Shown piece after piece: positions 1-6,185 of a stretch of 10,963 nucleotides of DNA (positions within the stretch are counted from its first letter, which is position 1; every line of letters starts with the position of its first letter). Location of the stretch: contig JAADFV010000004.1 in NCBI GenBank assembly GCA_013152695.1, positions 1-10,963 of the forward strand, written 5' to 3'. The stretch comes from Chloroflexota bacterium (GTDB lineage: Bacteria; Chloroflexota; Anaerolineae; J102). The notes under the pieces were generated by a model, which was not told the DNA's origin, did no database searches, and saw nothing but the letters and a program-made list of their open reading frames with translations. The translations under genes were made by a program, and so were the position numbers.

Positions 1-1
1 C

Positions 2-352
2 CTGGGAGGCTATGCCGACGGCGAGGACGTGGATGTTTCGCTGCGGGTGGGGCAGCGCTACCCCCTCTGGCAGACGCCCGAGGCGCGACTGGTGCATCAT
101 CGCTCTCGCGCAGGCCGGGCCACGCTCTACCGCCGTTTTTTCACACGGACACGCAATGAGCACTATCTCCAGCGCAAACTCGTTCCCCCCACCTTGCACA
201 CCCACCTCGCCTGGTGGTGGGGCGCGGTGGGACGCGTGCTCGTGGCAGCGCTGGTCGGGTTACGGCAACGAAGTGCAGCACCCTTGCTGGGCACTATCGC
301 CGGACTTTTCACCCCCCTCCCCGGAATGCTGGAAAATGGGAAAGAGCGATGA
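2..352 (+). CDS. Family 2 glycosyltransferase, C-terminal fragment (5' end outside window)
   Basis: The open frame enters from the left edge and runs 117 codons to a TGA. It begins with LGGYADGEDVDVSLRV, which matches the part of GT2 (GT-A fold) enzymes where an acidic E-D-x-D segment holds the acceptor-activating base, followed by a strand ending in the usual P-x-A-x-(V/L)-x-H element (PEARLVHH, about residues 28-35). The tail (about 70-117) is basic and tryptophan-rich with a short hydrophobic stretch (VGRVLVAALVGL), as in membrane-associated glycosyltransferases with amphipathic C-terminal helices. Family knowledge: such enzymes transfer a sugar from a nucleotide-sugar to a polysaccharide, lipid or protein acceptor on the cytoplasmic membrane. 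Donor and acceptor cannot be told from this fragment. Its stop lies 14 nt from the stop of the convergent M19 gene, with no terminator between them. Confidence 0.72.
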   Translation: MGGYADGEDVDVSLRVGQRYPLWQTPEARLVHHRSRAGRATLYRRFFTRTRNEHYLQRKLVPPTLHTHLAWWWGAVGRVLVAALVGLRQRSAAPLLGTIAGLFTPLPGMLENGKER

Positions 353-366
353 CATGATCGCCTGGC

Positions 367-1356
367 CTACCACACTGCCTTGTATAGTCGTAACCAGTTG
401 CCCCCCATGATCTTCTGCACATCACTGGCGCCGTATCCTCGCTGTACCAACGCTGCCGTAACATTGGCAAACTGGGCCGCAGTCTCAAATCCCTGCATGG
501 GTTGAACCTGCGAAAGCGCGAGCACAACCTCGAGCGGAAATCCTTGCAGGGTAGAGGTCACCACCTCTTCAGGTAAAAACTCCATAAAATTGGGACCGAG
601 GCCCACATGGTCGATGCCAACCAGATTGACCAAATAATCGATGATATCGATGTAATCCGAAAGTGTGGCCGGATATTGATCCGTAACCAGAGGAGGGAAT
701 TGGGCGGCACCGATTACGCCCCCTCGTTTCGCCAGAGAAAGGATGGCTTCATCGCTTTTGTTGCGGGGATGCGGGTGTAAAGCATAGGGGTTGGCATGGG
801 TAATGGCGATGGGTACGGTCGATGCGTCGATTGCTTCTAAGGTAGTGCGCGGGCCACAGTGTGAAACGTCCACCAAAATGCCCAAACGATTCATCTCCGT
901 CACAACCTTCCGGCCATAATCGGTTAAACCATTGTCCTTTTCATCATGGCAGCCACAGCCGACAAGGTTCTCGTTATTGTAGGTGAGTTGGATCACACGC
1001 ACACCCAGCTCGTGATAGACATTGAGAAAACCCAACTGATCGTCGATAGGAGCGGTGTCCTGAAACCCTAAAATCAAACCAACTCGCTTACTATCTTTTG
1101 CCTTCTGAATGTCATCCACTGACTCTATCAACATAATGATATCACTGTGCTGGTCGCACAAAAAGAAAATCTTACCGAGGAGCTTGCTTGTCTCCAAGGG
1201 GCTGTGCCAGGCAGCAATGGTAGCGTGAACGGCGGTAACGCCTCCCTCCTGCAAATGCTGAAGGACACGCACATCAGAAAACCAGCTGGCGTTGAGACCG
1301 TCGATGATGATGCTCTCTTTGTGTAGTTTTTTTGAGTTGATTGAATTCAGGGGCAT
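367..1356 (-). CDS. Peptidase family M19 (membrane/renal dipeptidase-like) protein with degenerate metal site
   Basis: A 329-residue protein from the ATG at 1356, chosen because TAGGTAAG lies just upstream; the frame extends to a GTG at 1383, but that has no better signal. Numbering from that GTG: canonical M19 enzymes carry H-x-D near the N-terminus, a bridging Glu, two later His and a late Asp. Here the N-terminal motif reads DGLNAS (28-33), so both H and D are absent. The Glu position is Gln (GFQDTAPI, Q108). DVSH (H175) and ITHANP (H196) are kept, as is the RNKSDE element (207-212). The last Asp appears as Asn (GLGPNF, N265). The TIM-barrel fold is recognisable end to end, with no signal peptide, so it is probably cytosolic. 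I recall related sequences annotated as membrane dipeptidases with the same losses. Dipeptidase activity is therefore uncertain. It lies 120 nt downstream of the deoR-type gene on the same strand and is probably co-transcribed with it. Confidence 0.85.
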   Translation of the reverse strand: MPLNSINSKKLHKESIIIDGLNASWFSDVRVLQHLQEGGVTAVHATIAAWHSPLETSKLLGKIFFLCDQHSDIIMLIESVDDIQKAKDSKRVGLILGFQDTAPIDDQLGFLNVYHELGVRVIQLTYNNENLVGCGCHDEKDNGLTDYGRKVVTEMNRLGILVDVSHCGPRTTLEAIDASTVPIAITHANPYALHPHPRNKSDEAILSLAKRGGVIGAAQFPPLVTDQYPATLSDYIDIIDYLVNLVGIDHVGLGPNFMEFLPEEVVTSTLQGFPLEVVLALSQVQPMQGFETAAQFANVTAALVQRGYGASDVQKIMGGNWLRLYKAVW

Positions 1357-1363
1357 AATTATC

Positions 1364-1408
1364 TTACCTAATTTCCGAAGCACTAAAGCTCATACATGTC
1401 TGGCCCAT
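1364..1408 (-). CDS. Possible 14-residue leader peptide ahead of the M19 gene
   Basis: In the 120-nt gap between the DeoR-type gene and the M19 gene, an ATG at 1408 is preceded by AAGGAG (1414-1419) at 5 nt spacing, the best ribosome-binding site in this operon. It opens a frame of 14 codons (MGQTCMSFSASEIR) ending in TAA at 1364-1366, 7 nt before the M19 ATG and in a different frame. It could be a leader peptide coupling translation into the M19 gene. No codon run suggests an amino-acid attenuator. It could equally be chance; the ribosome-binding site is the only positive evidence. Confidence 0.3.
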   Translation of the reverse strand: MGQTCMSFSASEIR

Positions 1409-1476
1409 AAACGCTCCTTGAGCCAAAGAGAGAGGCAACGTTGGGATGTGCTGGTAACGGGAAAGGGCCGTGCCAA

Positions 1477-2247
1477 TCATGCAATGAGCACTTCCACTCT
1501 ACGTTCCCTTAATTTCTGCATCAAAACAGGATCGGCGCCATCATCAGTGATCACGCGGGAAATCTGTTCGATTGAGGCAAAGCTTGCCAGAGCTACTCGC
1601 CCAAGCTTTGTACTGTCGAGAACAACAATAACCTCAGGGCAATGGGCAATGATATGCTGCTTGACTTCGGCCTCCTCAAGGCTAGTATCGGTGAGTCCTT
1701 CCTCACAGGTCAGACCCCAGGCGCCGAGAAAAGCCTTGTGAATGTTAATTTTGGCGAGAACATCGGTTACGAGTGAGCCGGTAATTGAGCCAGTGACATC
1801 TCGAAGAATGCCACCGGTGAGAATGGTTGTGATTCCCGGCGTCCCTGTAACAGCCAGGGCCGTATACACGCCGGTGGTAACGATGGTCAAGTCGCCTAAT
1901 TCGGGCCGGTGCTTGATCGCTTCGGCAATTGCTAACGCAGTCGTACTGGAATCCAAAAGGACTGATTCGACAGGAGTAATCAGACTCGCGGCAAGCTTAC
2001 CGATACGAGATTTTTCTGCCGCTCTCAAACGTTTGCGCTGGACGAAACTAAATTCGCCATTTGCACGACTATTGATCGTGGCACCGCCGTGTGTGCGGAG
2101 CAGGCGCCCCTCTTCCGCTAAGTGATTCAGGTCATTACGGATGGTCACAGGGGAAACATGAAGCAATTCACTAAGCTCAGCAACACTTACTGTTTTTCGC
2201 TGGCGAAGAATTATCTCGATTTGATTATGGCGTTCACTTACTAACAT
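1477..2247 (-). CDS. DeoR/GlpR-family transcriptional repressor
   Basis: A 256-residue protein of typical family length. Residues 1-57 form the DeoR winged helix-turn-helix (VSVAELSELLHVSPVTIRND at 20-39), closed by the family signature RTHGGA (51-56). The rest is the DeoRC sugar-phosphate sensor, a ribose-5-phosphate-isomerase-like fold. Its hallmarks are visible: LDSSTT (98-103), LTGG (143-146), GLTD with EEAEVK (184-196), DSTKLG (211-216) and ITDDGAD (233-239). Family knowledge: these repressors release DNA on binding a phosphorylated sugar and usually control the adjacent operon and themselves. The effector cannot be inferred here because no sugar kinase or transporter is next door; the only co-directional partner is the M19 gene. 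The ATG at 2247 has AGGA about 10 nt upstream. A consensus promoter with TTCG/CGAA motifs lies about 190 nt upstream, consistent with autoregulation. Confidence 0.9.
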   Translation of the reverse strand: MLVSERHNQIEIILRQRKTVSVAELSELLHVSPVTIRNDLNHLAEEGRLLRTHGGATINSRANGEFSFVQRKRLRAAEKSRIGKLAASLITPVESVLLDSSTTALAIAEAIKHRPELGDLTIVTTGVYTALAVTGTPGITTILTGGILRDVTGSITGSLVTDVLAKINIHKAFLGAWGLTCEEGLTDTSLEEAEVKQHIIAHCPEVIVVLDSTKLGRVALASFASIEQISRVITDDGADPVLMQKLRERRVEVLIA

Positions 2248-2437
2248 CGTTGTTCAATCCTGGAAGAGCGCCATTTCTGAAAACCCTTCGTTGTTTCATG
2301 GCAATGGACTGTTCAGTAGTGAAGATGGGATAGGGAGCTCGGATTAGCATCCCGGGGCGGGAGATTTTTGACTGCAATGTCGGAATGCGTAAGCCGAGAT
2401 AAAACAACGAGCTTCCTTTGGCCGTTGAACAGGGCCA

Positions 2438-2466
2438 ATTATAGGTTTGTTTCGATTCGTTGTCAA
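2438..2466 (-). promoter_or_regulatory. Consensus sigma70 promoter of the deoR-M19 operon with candidate operator
   Basis: On the minus strand TTGACA (2461-2466) is followed after exactly 17 nt by TATAAT (2438-2443), a perfect match to the housekeeping consensus. The expected start near 2431 would leave a leader of about 185 nt before the deoR ATG. The spacer itself carries ACGAATCGAAAC, and further TTCGAA (2473-2478) and CGAAAA/ATCGTT motifs lie just upstream (2496-2510). Repeated TTCG-type elements are common in DeoR-family operators, so autorepression is a reasonable inference. A 7-bp inverted pair TTGTCAA/TTGACAA (2460-2466 and 2513-2519) brackets this cluster. Confidence 0.75.
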
Positions 2467-2595
2467 TTTACCTTCGAATGTTCAGCACCAACTTACGAAA
2501 ATCTATCGTTTTTTGACAATCTCCCCCCGTAGTGACTGTCATACGAAAAACTACCCCCAAAACACCAGGCTGATAGCGATTAAATTTATTTTACC

Positions 2596-2635
2596 GAATG
2601 GCGGCACCAGGCTCGACCGGGCCATGCCGCCATTC
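2596..2635. terminator. Long hairpin downstream of the aminotransferase gene, possible terminator
   Basis: GAATGGCGGCA (2596-2606) and TGCCGCCATTC (2625-2635) are perfect 11-bp inverted arms. Inside the 18-nt loop a second stem GGCTC/GGGCC (2610-2614 and 2619-2623, one G-T pair) can form, giving a stacked hairpin of about 40 nt. It lies 84 nt past the aminotransferase stop. On the minus strand the following bases are A/T-rich (GGTAAAATAAATTT) and not a clean T run; on the plus strand TTCTTTTTT follows after a short gap. It probably ends nadE-aminotransferase transcription, but it could be a REP-like or mRNA 3'-stabilising element. Confidence 0.5.
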
Positions 2636-2718
2636 TTCTCGTCATTCTTTTTTACTTTCCAGGCAGATGCCCGTCACCTGACTTGCGGGTGAGGCTGTAA
2701 GCGATAGGAGATATTGGC

Positions 2719-3882
2719 CTAAAGGCGTTCCACAGCCGCCTTGATGCGCTCCAGGGCGAGTCGGAGGTTGGCCTCGGAATTGGCGTAAGACAGGCGTAGG
2801 AAGCCCTCGCCATATTCACCAAAACTGCTCCCGGCCAGCGTCGCTACCCCCGCCCGTTCCAACAAATAGTCGGCTAACTCCGTGCTACTGAGGCCAAACT
2901 CAGCCACGTGGGGGAAAGCGTAGAAGGCGCCCTGGGGGGCAAGACAACGAAATCCTGGAATCTCATTGAGCCCCTCGACGACCACATCGCGGCGACGCCG
3001 GAAGGCTGCGACCATGGCCTCGACACTATCCTGCGGCCCCACAAGAGCCTCGATCCCTGCCCGCTGTGTAAAATCAGCCGTACATGAATTAGAATTGACC
3101 ATGAGCTTGGTCATGTGTTGTGCCAGTTCCACCGGCATTACACCATAGCCGGCACGCCAACCGGTCATGGCGTAGGATTTGGAAAATCCATCGAGGATAA
3201 TGGTACGTGCTGCCATGCCGGGAAGGCTGGCGATGCTACGAAACTCGTCTTCGTAAAGAATCCGGCTGTAAATCTCATCGGACAGAACGGGAATATCACG
3301 GCTGCGAGCGACTTCGGCTACAAGCTCGAGATCGGCGGCAGTCAGGACACCACCGGTAGGGTTTTGGGGTGAATTGAGGATAATGAGCCGGGTACGATCA
3401 CTAAGGGAGTGAAGAAACTGCTCGGGATCAAAGCTGAACGAACGCTCCATAAGCAGGGGGAGGGGCACGGGTTTGGCACCAACGAAGTTAATCATCGACT
3501 CATAGATGGGAAAGCCGGGATTGGGGTAAATCACCTCGTCGCCTGCTTCGCAGAGGGCCAAAAGTGTGTAGAAAATAATCGGCTTGCCGCCCGGTACGAC
3601 AACAACCTGCTCTGGCTGCACATCGATATGCCGCGTGCGTGATACTTCGGCAGCAATCACTTCTCGCAATTCGAGAAGGCCATTGGCCGCCGTATAGCGA
3701 GTATGCCCCTCTTCCAGGGCGCGAATGCCCGCGGCAACAATATTGGCGGGTGTGTCGAAATCTGGTTGGCCAATTTCGAGGTGGATAATGTCGTGGCCTT
3801 GCGCTTCCAGGGCTTTTGCTTTGGCCAGGGTCTCGAATGCGGTTTCGGTGCCCAAACGGGACATACGGGTGGCGAGTTTCAT
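2719..3882 (-). CDS. Class I/II pyridoxal-phosphate aminotransferase (aspartate aminotransferase-like)
   Basis: A 387-residue fold-type I PLP enzyme complete from start to stop. Visible landmarks: GQPDFDTP (38-45) and the RYTAANGLLELRE substrate-gate region (62-74); NSPQNPTG with N174, which contacts the cofactor; SDEIY with D202 pairing the pyridine nitrogen and Y205 the PLP hydroxyl; DGFSKSYAMTGWRAGY with the Schiff-base lysine K235 and phosphate-binding R243; and FLRLSY with R363, which grips the substrate carboxylate. This is the aspartate/alanine/aromatic aminotransferase group (AAT subgroup I); the exact amino donor cannot be read from sequence. The cytosolic enzyme moves amino groups between an amino acid and 2-oxoglutarate-type acceptors. 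The ATG lies only 3 nt past the nadE stop, with CGAGAG inside the nadE end as ribosome-binding site, so the two genes are translationally coupled. Confidence 0.92.
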   Translation of the reverse strand: MKLATRMSRLGTETAFETLAKAKALEAQGHDIIHLEIGQPDFDTPANIVAAGIRALEEGHTRYTAANGLLELREVIAAEVSRTRHIDVQPEQVVVVPGGKPIIFYTLLALCEAGDEVIYPNPGFPIYESMINFVGAKPVPLPLLMERSFSFDPEQFLHSLSDRTRLIILNSPQNPTGGVLTAADLELVAEVARSRDIPVLSDEIYSRILYEDEFRSIASLPGMAARTIILDGFSKSYAMTGWRAGYGVMPVELAQHMTKLMVNSNSCTADFTQRAGIEALVGPQDSVEAMVAAFRRRRDVVVEGLNEIPGFRCLAPQGAFYAFPHVAEFGLSSTELADYLLERAGVATLAGSSFGEYGEGFLRLSYANSEANLRLALERIKAAVERL

Positions 3883-3885
3883 AAC

Positions 3886-5658
3886 TTATTCTCTCGAATT
3901 CACGTTGTAATGGTTGGTAATGGGTAAACGACGGTCTTTGCCAAAAGCACGGCCGGTGATCTTGATCCCCGGGGCGGCCTGGCGACGTTTGTATTCGTTA
4001 CGATCTACCATGCGGATGACACGCCGCACCAGATTCTCATCGAATCCGGCAGCGACGATCTCATGGAAGCCGTGGTCTTCTTCGATGTACAGCTGCAGAA
4101 TGGTATCCAAAATATCGTAAGGAGGAAGGCTATCGCTATCTAGTTGGTCGGGGCGAAGTTCTGCGGAGGGAGGTTTGGTAATCGAGTTGGGAGGAATGAC
4201 TTCGCTTTCACTCTGCTGATTACGCCAGCGCGCCAGCTCCCACACAAGAGTCTTGGGAACATCCTTAATTAGGGCAAAGCCCCCGGCCATATCCCCGTAA
4301 AGTGTGGCATAGCCCACGGCATTCTCGCTTTTGTTGCCGGTGCTCAACAACAGCCAGCCAAATTTGTTGGACAGTGCCATCAGGATGAGGCCCCGCAGGC
4401 GTGCCTGGATGTTCTCTTCGGCCACATTGAAGGATGTATGGGCAAAGGGGTGATCGGGTGGGCCGTTGAGCGTATCCAAAATGGCGGTGAAGGGGGCTTC
4501 GATAGGAATGCGCAAATAGCGGATACCCAAATTCTGAGCAAGCTGGGCAGCATCGTCCTGAGAATGCTGAGAAGAGTAGCGTGAGGGCATGCTGACTCCT
4601 ACGACATGGTCTGCACCCAGGGCATCGACGGCGATCGTAGCAGAAACAGCACTGTCGATGCCGCCGCTTAAGCCCAAAAGTACTGTCTCGAAACCGTTCT
4701 TGCGTACATAATCGCGAGTTCCCAGCACCAATGCTCGCCACACTTCTTCCAGCCGCGCGGGAAATGCTTCCAGAGGGGGCCGTATAGATGGTCGGGTTGA
4801 ATCGATTCGGAGTGGTTCTTGGGAAGGGATCATGGGAATGCTCTCGCCTGCTTCCCGCAAACGTCCTACCAGGGTTCGATTTTGCCGGGACCTGGGGTCG
4901 TGTAAGCGCCGGCGGAAAACAGCACCGGTATCCACGTCGACCACAAGCAATGCTTCCTCGAAGGCCGGGCCCCTTGCCAGAATCTGACCATCCGGCCCAA
5001 CGACAAGGCTGCAGCCGTCGAAGACCAATTCATCCTGGCCCCCCACCAAATTGCAGTAAGCCACGATTGCCACATAATCGACGGCTCGAGTTACCATCAT
5101 GCGCTCACGGTCGCGCGGTTTTCCGATGGAGTAGGGCGAAGCCGAGACGTTAACCAGGAGCTCGGCGCCATGGAGGGCCTGCCACTGCGGTGGTCCTCCC
5201 GCATACCAGATATCCTCACACACACTCACCCCCACGCGTTCATTGCCAAATTGAAAAACAGGGCTGGCCTGCCCCCGGCCAAAGTAGCGGTTTTCATCGA
5301 AAACACCGTAATTGGGCAAATAATGCTTGCGATAAGTACCAACAACCTTTCCGTTTTGCAGGACAGCAGCGGCATTATAGAGATCATAATCATCGGCTGC
5401 CGGGTAGCCCACAACTGCCACGAGATCGGTCGTAGCTCCACAAATTTCCTCCAGGGCGCGGGCATTGGCGGCGATAAAGTCGGTCTTGAGCAAGAGGTCT
5501 TCTGGGGGATAACCTGAGGTTGCCAGCTCAGGAAAGATGACAATATCTACCTTTTGGGCACGGGCATCATCCAGCGTATCGAGGATGCGCTGTGTATTCG
5601 CCCGGACATCGCCCACGATAAAATTGAGCTGTGCCAGGGCCAGTCTGATGGTTGACAT
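3886..5658 (-). CDS. nadE: Glutamine-dependent NAD+ synthetase (two-domain)
   Basis: A 590-residue fusion of an N-terminal nitrilase-type glutaminase and a C-terminal NAD synthetase. The glutaminase triad is visible: E44 (FPELATSGYPPED), K111 (TYRKHYLPNYGVFDE) and the nucleophile C147 (VSVCEDIW). The synthetase has the ATP-pyrophosphatase loop LSGGIDSA (330-337), then SMPSRYSS (356-363), LSTGNKSE (438-445) and the closing segment AFGKDRRLPITNHY (571-584). It amidates nicotinic acid adenine dinucleotide to NAD+ using ATP and ammonia channelled from glutamine, the last step of both de novo and salvage pathways, in the cytosol. Length is normal for the bacterial two-domain type. The ATG has AGGAG (5665-5669) 6 nt upstream, fixing the start. 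It is first in a two-gene operon with the aminotransferase gene. Confidence 0.96.
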   Translation of the reverse strand: MSTIRLALAQLNFIVGDVRANTQRILDTLDDARAQKVDIVIFPELATSGYPPEDLLLKTDFIAANARALEEICGATTDLVAVVGYPAADDYDLYNAAAVLQNGKVVGTYRKHYLPNYGVFDENRYFGRGQASPVFQFGNERVGVSVCEDIWYAGGPPQWQALHGAELLVNVSASPYSIGKPRDRERMMVTRAVDYVAIVAYCNLVGGQDELVFDGCSLVVGPDGQILARGPAFEEALLVVDVDTGAVFRRRLHDPRSRQNRTLVGRLREAGESIPMIPSQEPLRIDSTRPSIRPPLEAFPARLEEVWRALVLGTRDYVRKNGFETVLLGLSGGIDSAVSATIAVDALGADHVVGVSMPSRYSSQHSQDDAAQLAQNLGIRYLRIPIEAPFTAILDTLNGPPDHPFAHTSFNVAEENIQARLRGLILMALSNKFGWLLLSTGNKSENAVGYATLYGDMAGGFALIKDVPKTLVWELARWRNQQSESEVIPPNSITKPPSAELRPDQLDSDSLPPYDILDTILQLYIEEDHGFHEIVAAGFDENLVRRVIRMVDRNEYKRRQAAPGIKITGRAFGKDRRLPITNHYNVNSRE

Positions 5659-5702
5659 GTGCTACTCCTGGTGTAGAAAACAAGAAGCAAGATTGCTGGC
5701 CC

Positions 5703-5731
5703 ATTCTGAATCTTTTGTACCCAAATGTCAA
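5703..5731 (-). promoter_or_regulatory. Probable nadE promoter
   Basis: Minus strand: TTGACA (5726-5731), 17-nt spacer, CAGAAT (5703-5708; four of six match TATAAT). A start near 5696 would give a leader of about 38 nt, ending in the AGGAG site of nadE. Just upstream is the palindrome TACCGGTA (about 5734-5741). The 12 bases GGTAAATTGACA around the -35 box are identical to those at the deoR promoter. Confidence 0.6.
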
Positions 5732-5830
5732 TTTACCGGTATGCAACGGGCGCGTTTCAAAATCAGGTCCTTATCGGTACCTTTCTAGTGAGGTCTTAGC
5801 CCCCTGAGCCAGAAAACTGTGCCGGTGCGG

Positions 5831-5935
5831 GAAGCAATAGGGAGGAGGAGGCAGCAGGGAGCAGGAAGTAAGGAGCAGGGATTGTTCGCTCGGAGGGGAG
5901 GAAGACGGGAGACGGAAGACGGAAGAGAGTATTGA
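5831..5935. repeat. Degenerate heptamer (STRR-like) repeat block
   Basis: Units of 7 bases follow in register. From 5858: GGAGCAG, GAAGTAA, GGAGCAG (consensus GRAGYAR). From 5901: GAAGACG, GGAGACG, GAAGACG, GAAGAGA (consensus GRAGACG). Less regular copies (GAAGCAA, GGAGGAG, GAGGCAG) start at 5831. Heptamer-period purine repeats of this sort resemble the short tandemly repeated repetitive sequences known from filamentous cyanobacteria. Twenty-two bases from 5856 recur identically at 10889-10910. Confidence 0.75.
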
Positions 5936-6057
5936 GGGGGATCTTTGCAGGGGTGAGGAATTCCGTCACAGGCACTTTATAGGAGAAGGTGTGGCATCAG
6001 GAAAGACAGGGGGGCTGGTACAGCGCCGAGGGAGGAATTGCTCGACCTCGAGGGAAG

Positions 6058-6085
6058 GGAGGCAGAAGACGGAAGAGAGTATTGA
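6058..6085. repeat. Second copy of the GRAGACG heptamer segment
   Basis: GGAGGCA, GAAGACG, GAAGAGA and GTATTGA run in register. Bases 6065-6085 are identical to 5915-5935, a 21-nt direct repeat offset by exactly 150 nt. It ends 27 nt before the -35 box of the regulator promoter. Confidence 0.7.
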
Positions 6086-6095
6086 AGGATGCGGA

Positions 6096-6160
6096 ATTGT
6101 CAGCCACATTCTTGACAATAGCTCTGCAAAGACATAGATTGATGTTGGACAGAACATCAA
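6096..6160 (+). promoter_or_regulatory. Two inverted repeats over the regulator promoter: candidate operators
   Basis: ATTGTCA (6096-6102) and TGACAAT (6113-6119) are perfect 7-bp arms around the -35 box, 10 nt apart. TTGATGTT (6139-6146) and AACATCAA (6153-6160) are perfect 8-bp arms, 6 nt apart, overlapping the -10 end and the predicted start. Both would block RNA polymerase if bound. Autorepression by the downstream B12 regulator is the simplest reading and is an inference. The second repeat could alternatively be a small hairpin at the mRNA 5' end. Confidence 0.5.
6112..6140 (+). promoter_or_regulatory. Promoter of the MerR/B12 regulator gene
   Basis: TTGACA (6112-6117), a 17-nt spacer and TAGATT (6135-6140) form a near-consensus sigma70 promoter with an expected start near 6147, giving a leader of about 40 nt. 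The -35 box sits inside one inverted repeat and the -10/start region inside another, annotated next. Confidence 0.75.
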
Positions 6161-6185
6161 AATTGCCTTGAGGAAAGGAGGCAGT

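Larger units (their letters stand above)
2248..2718. other. 471-bp gene-free region between the aminotransferase gene and the deoR-type gene
   Basis: Reading from high to low coordinates (the direction of both flanking genes) it holds the 3' flank of the aminotransferase gene, a large hairpin (2596-2635), the TTCG-rich cluster and consensus promoter (2438-2519), then a leader of about 185 nt. The leader contains a weak imperfect stem around 2340-2355 (CGGAT/ATCCCG) and no riboswitch class I recognise. Frames on either strand are short, lack ribosome-binding sites and resemble no family I know. Confidence 0.6.
5659..6185. other. 527-bp divergent intergenic region between nadE and the MerR/B12 regulator gene
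   Basis: It holds the nadE promoter at its left end and the regulator promoter at its right end. Between them (about 5830-6090) the plus strand is strongly purine-biased and built partly from heptamers. An imperfect palindrome GTGAGGAATTCCGTCAC lies at 5953-5969. Short frames crossing this stretch on both strands lack ribosome-binding sites and follow the repeat composition, so I treat it as non-coding. Confidence 0.7.

Noticed and set aside
1292..2125. Plus-strand frames antisense to the deoR-type gene and overlapping the M19 start
   Set aside because: They are shadows of well-supported minus-strand genes, without family resemblance.
2237..2350. A 37-codon minus-strand upstream frame overlapping the deoR start
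   Set aside because: The ATG at 2350 has no ribosome-binding site and the peptide shows no composition typical of leader peptides.
2447..2692. An 81-codon plus-strand frame in the gap downstream of the aminotransferase gene
   Set aside because: It starts within the deoR promoter region, crosses the large hairpin, has no ribosome-binding site and has a phenylalanine-rich low-complexity tail.
5831..6085. CRISPR array
   Set aside because: Repeat units are 7 nt, contiguous and degenerate, with no constant-length unique spacers and no cas genes nearby.
6168..6185. TTG start giving six extra residues on the regulator
   Set aside because: The extra codons include the AAGGAGG ribosome-binding site itself; the ATG at 6186 fits that site.
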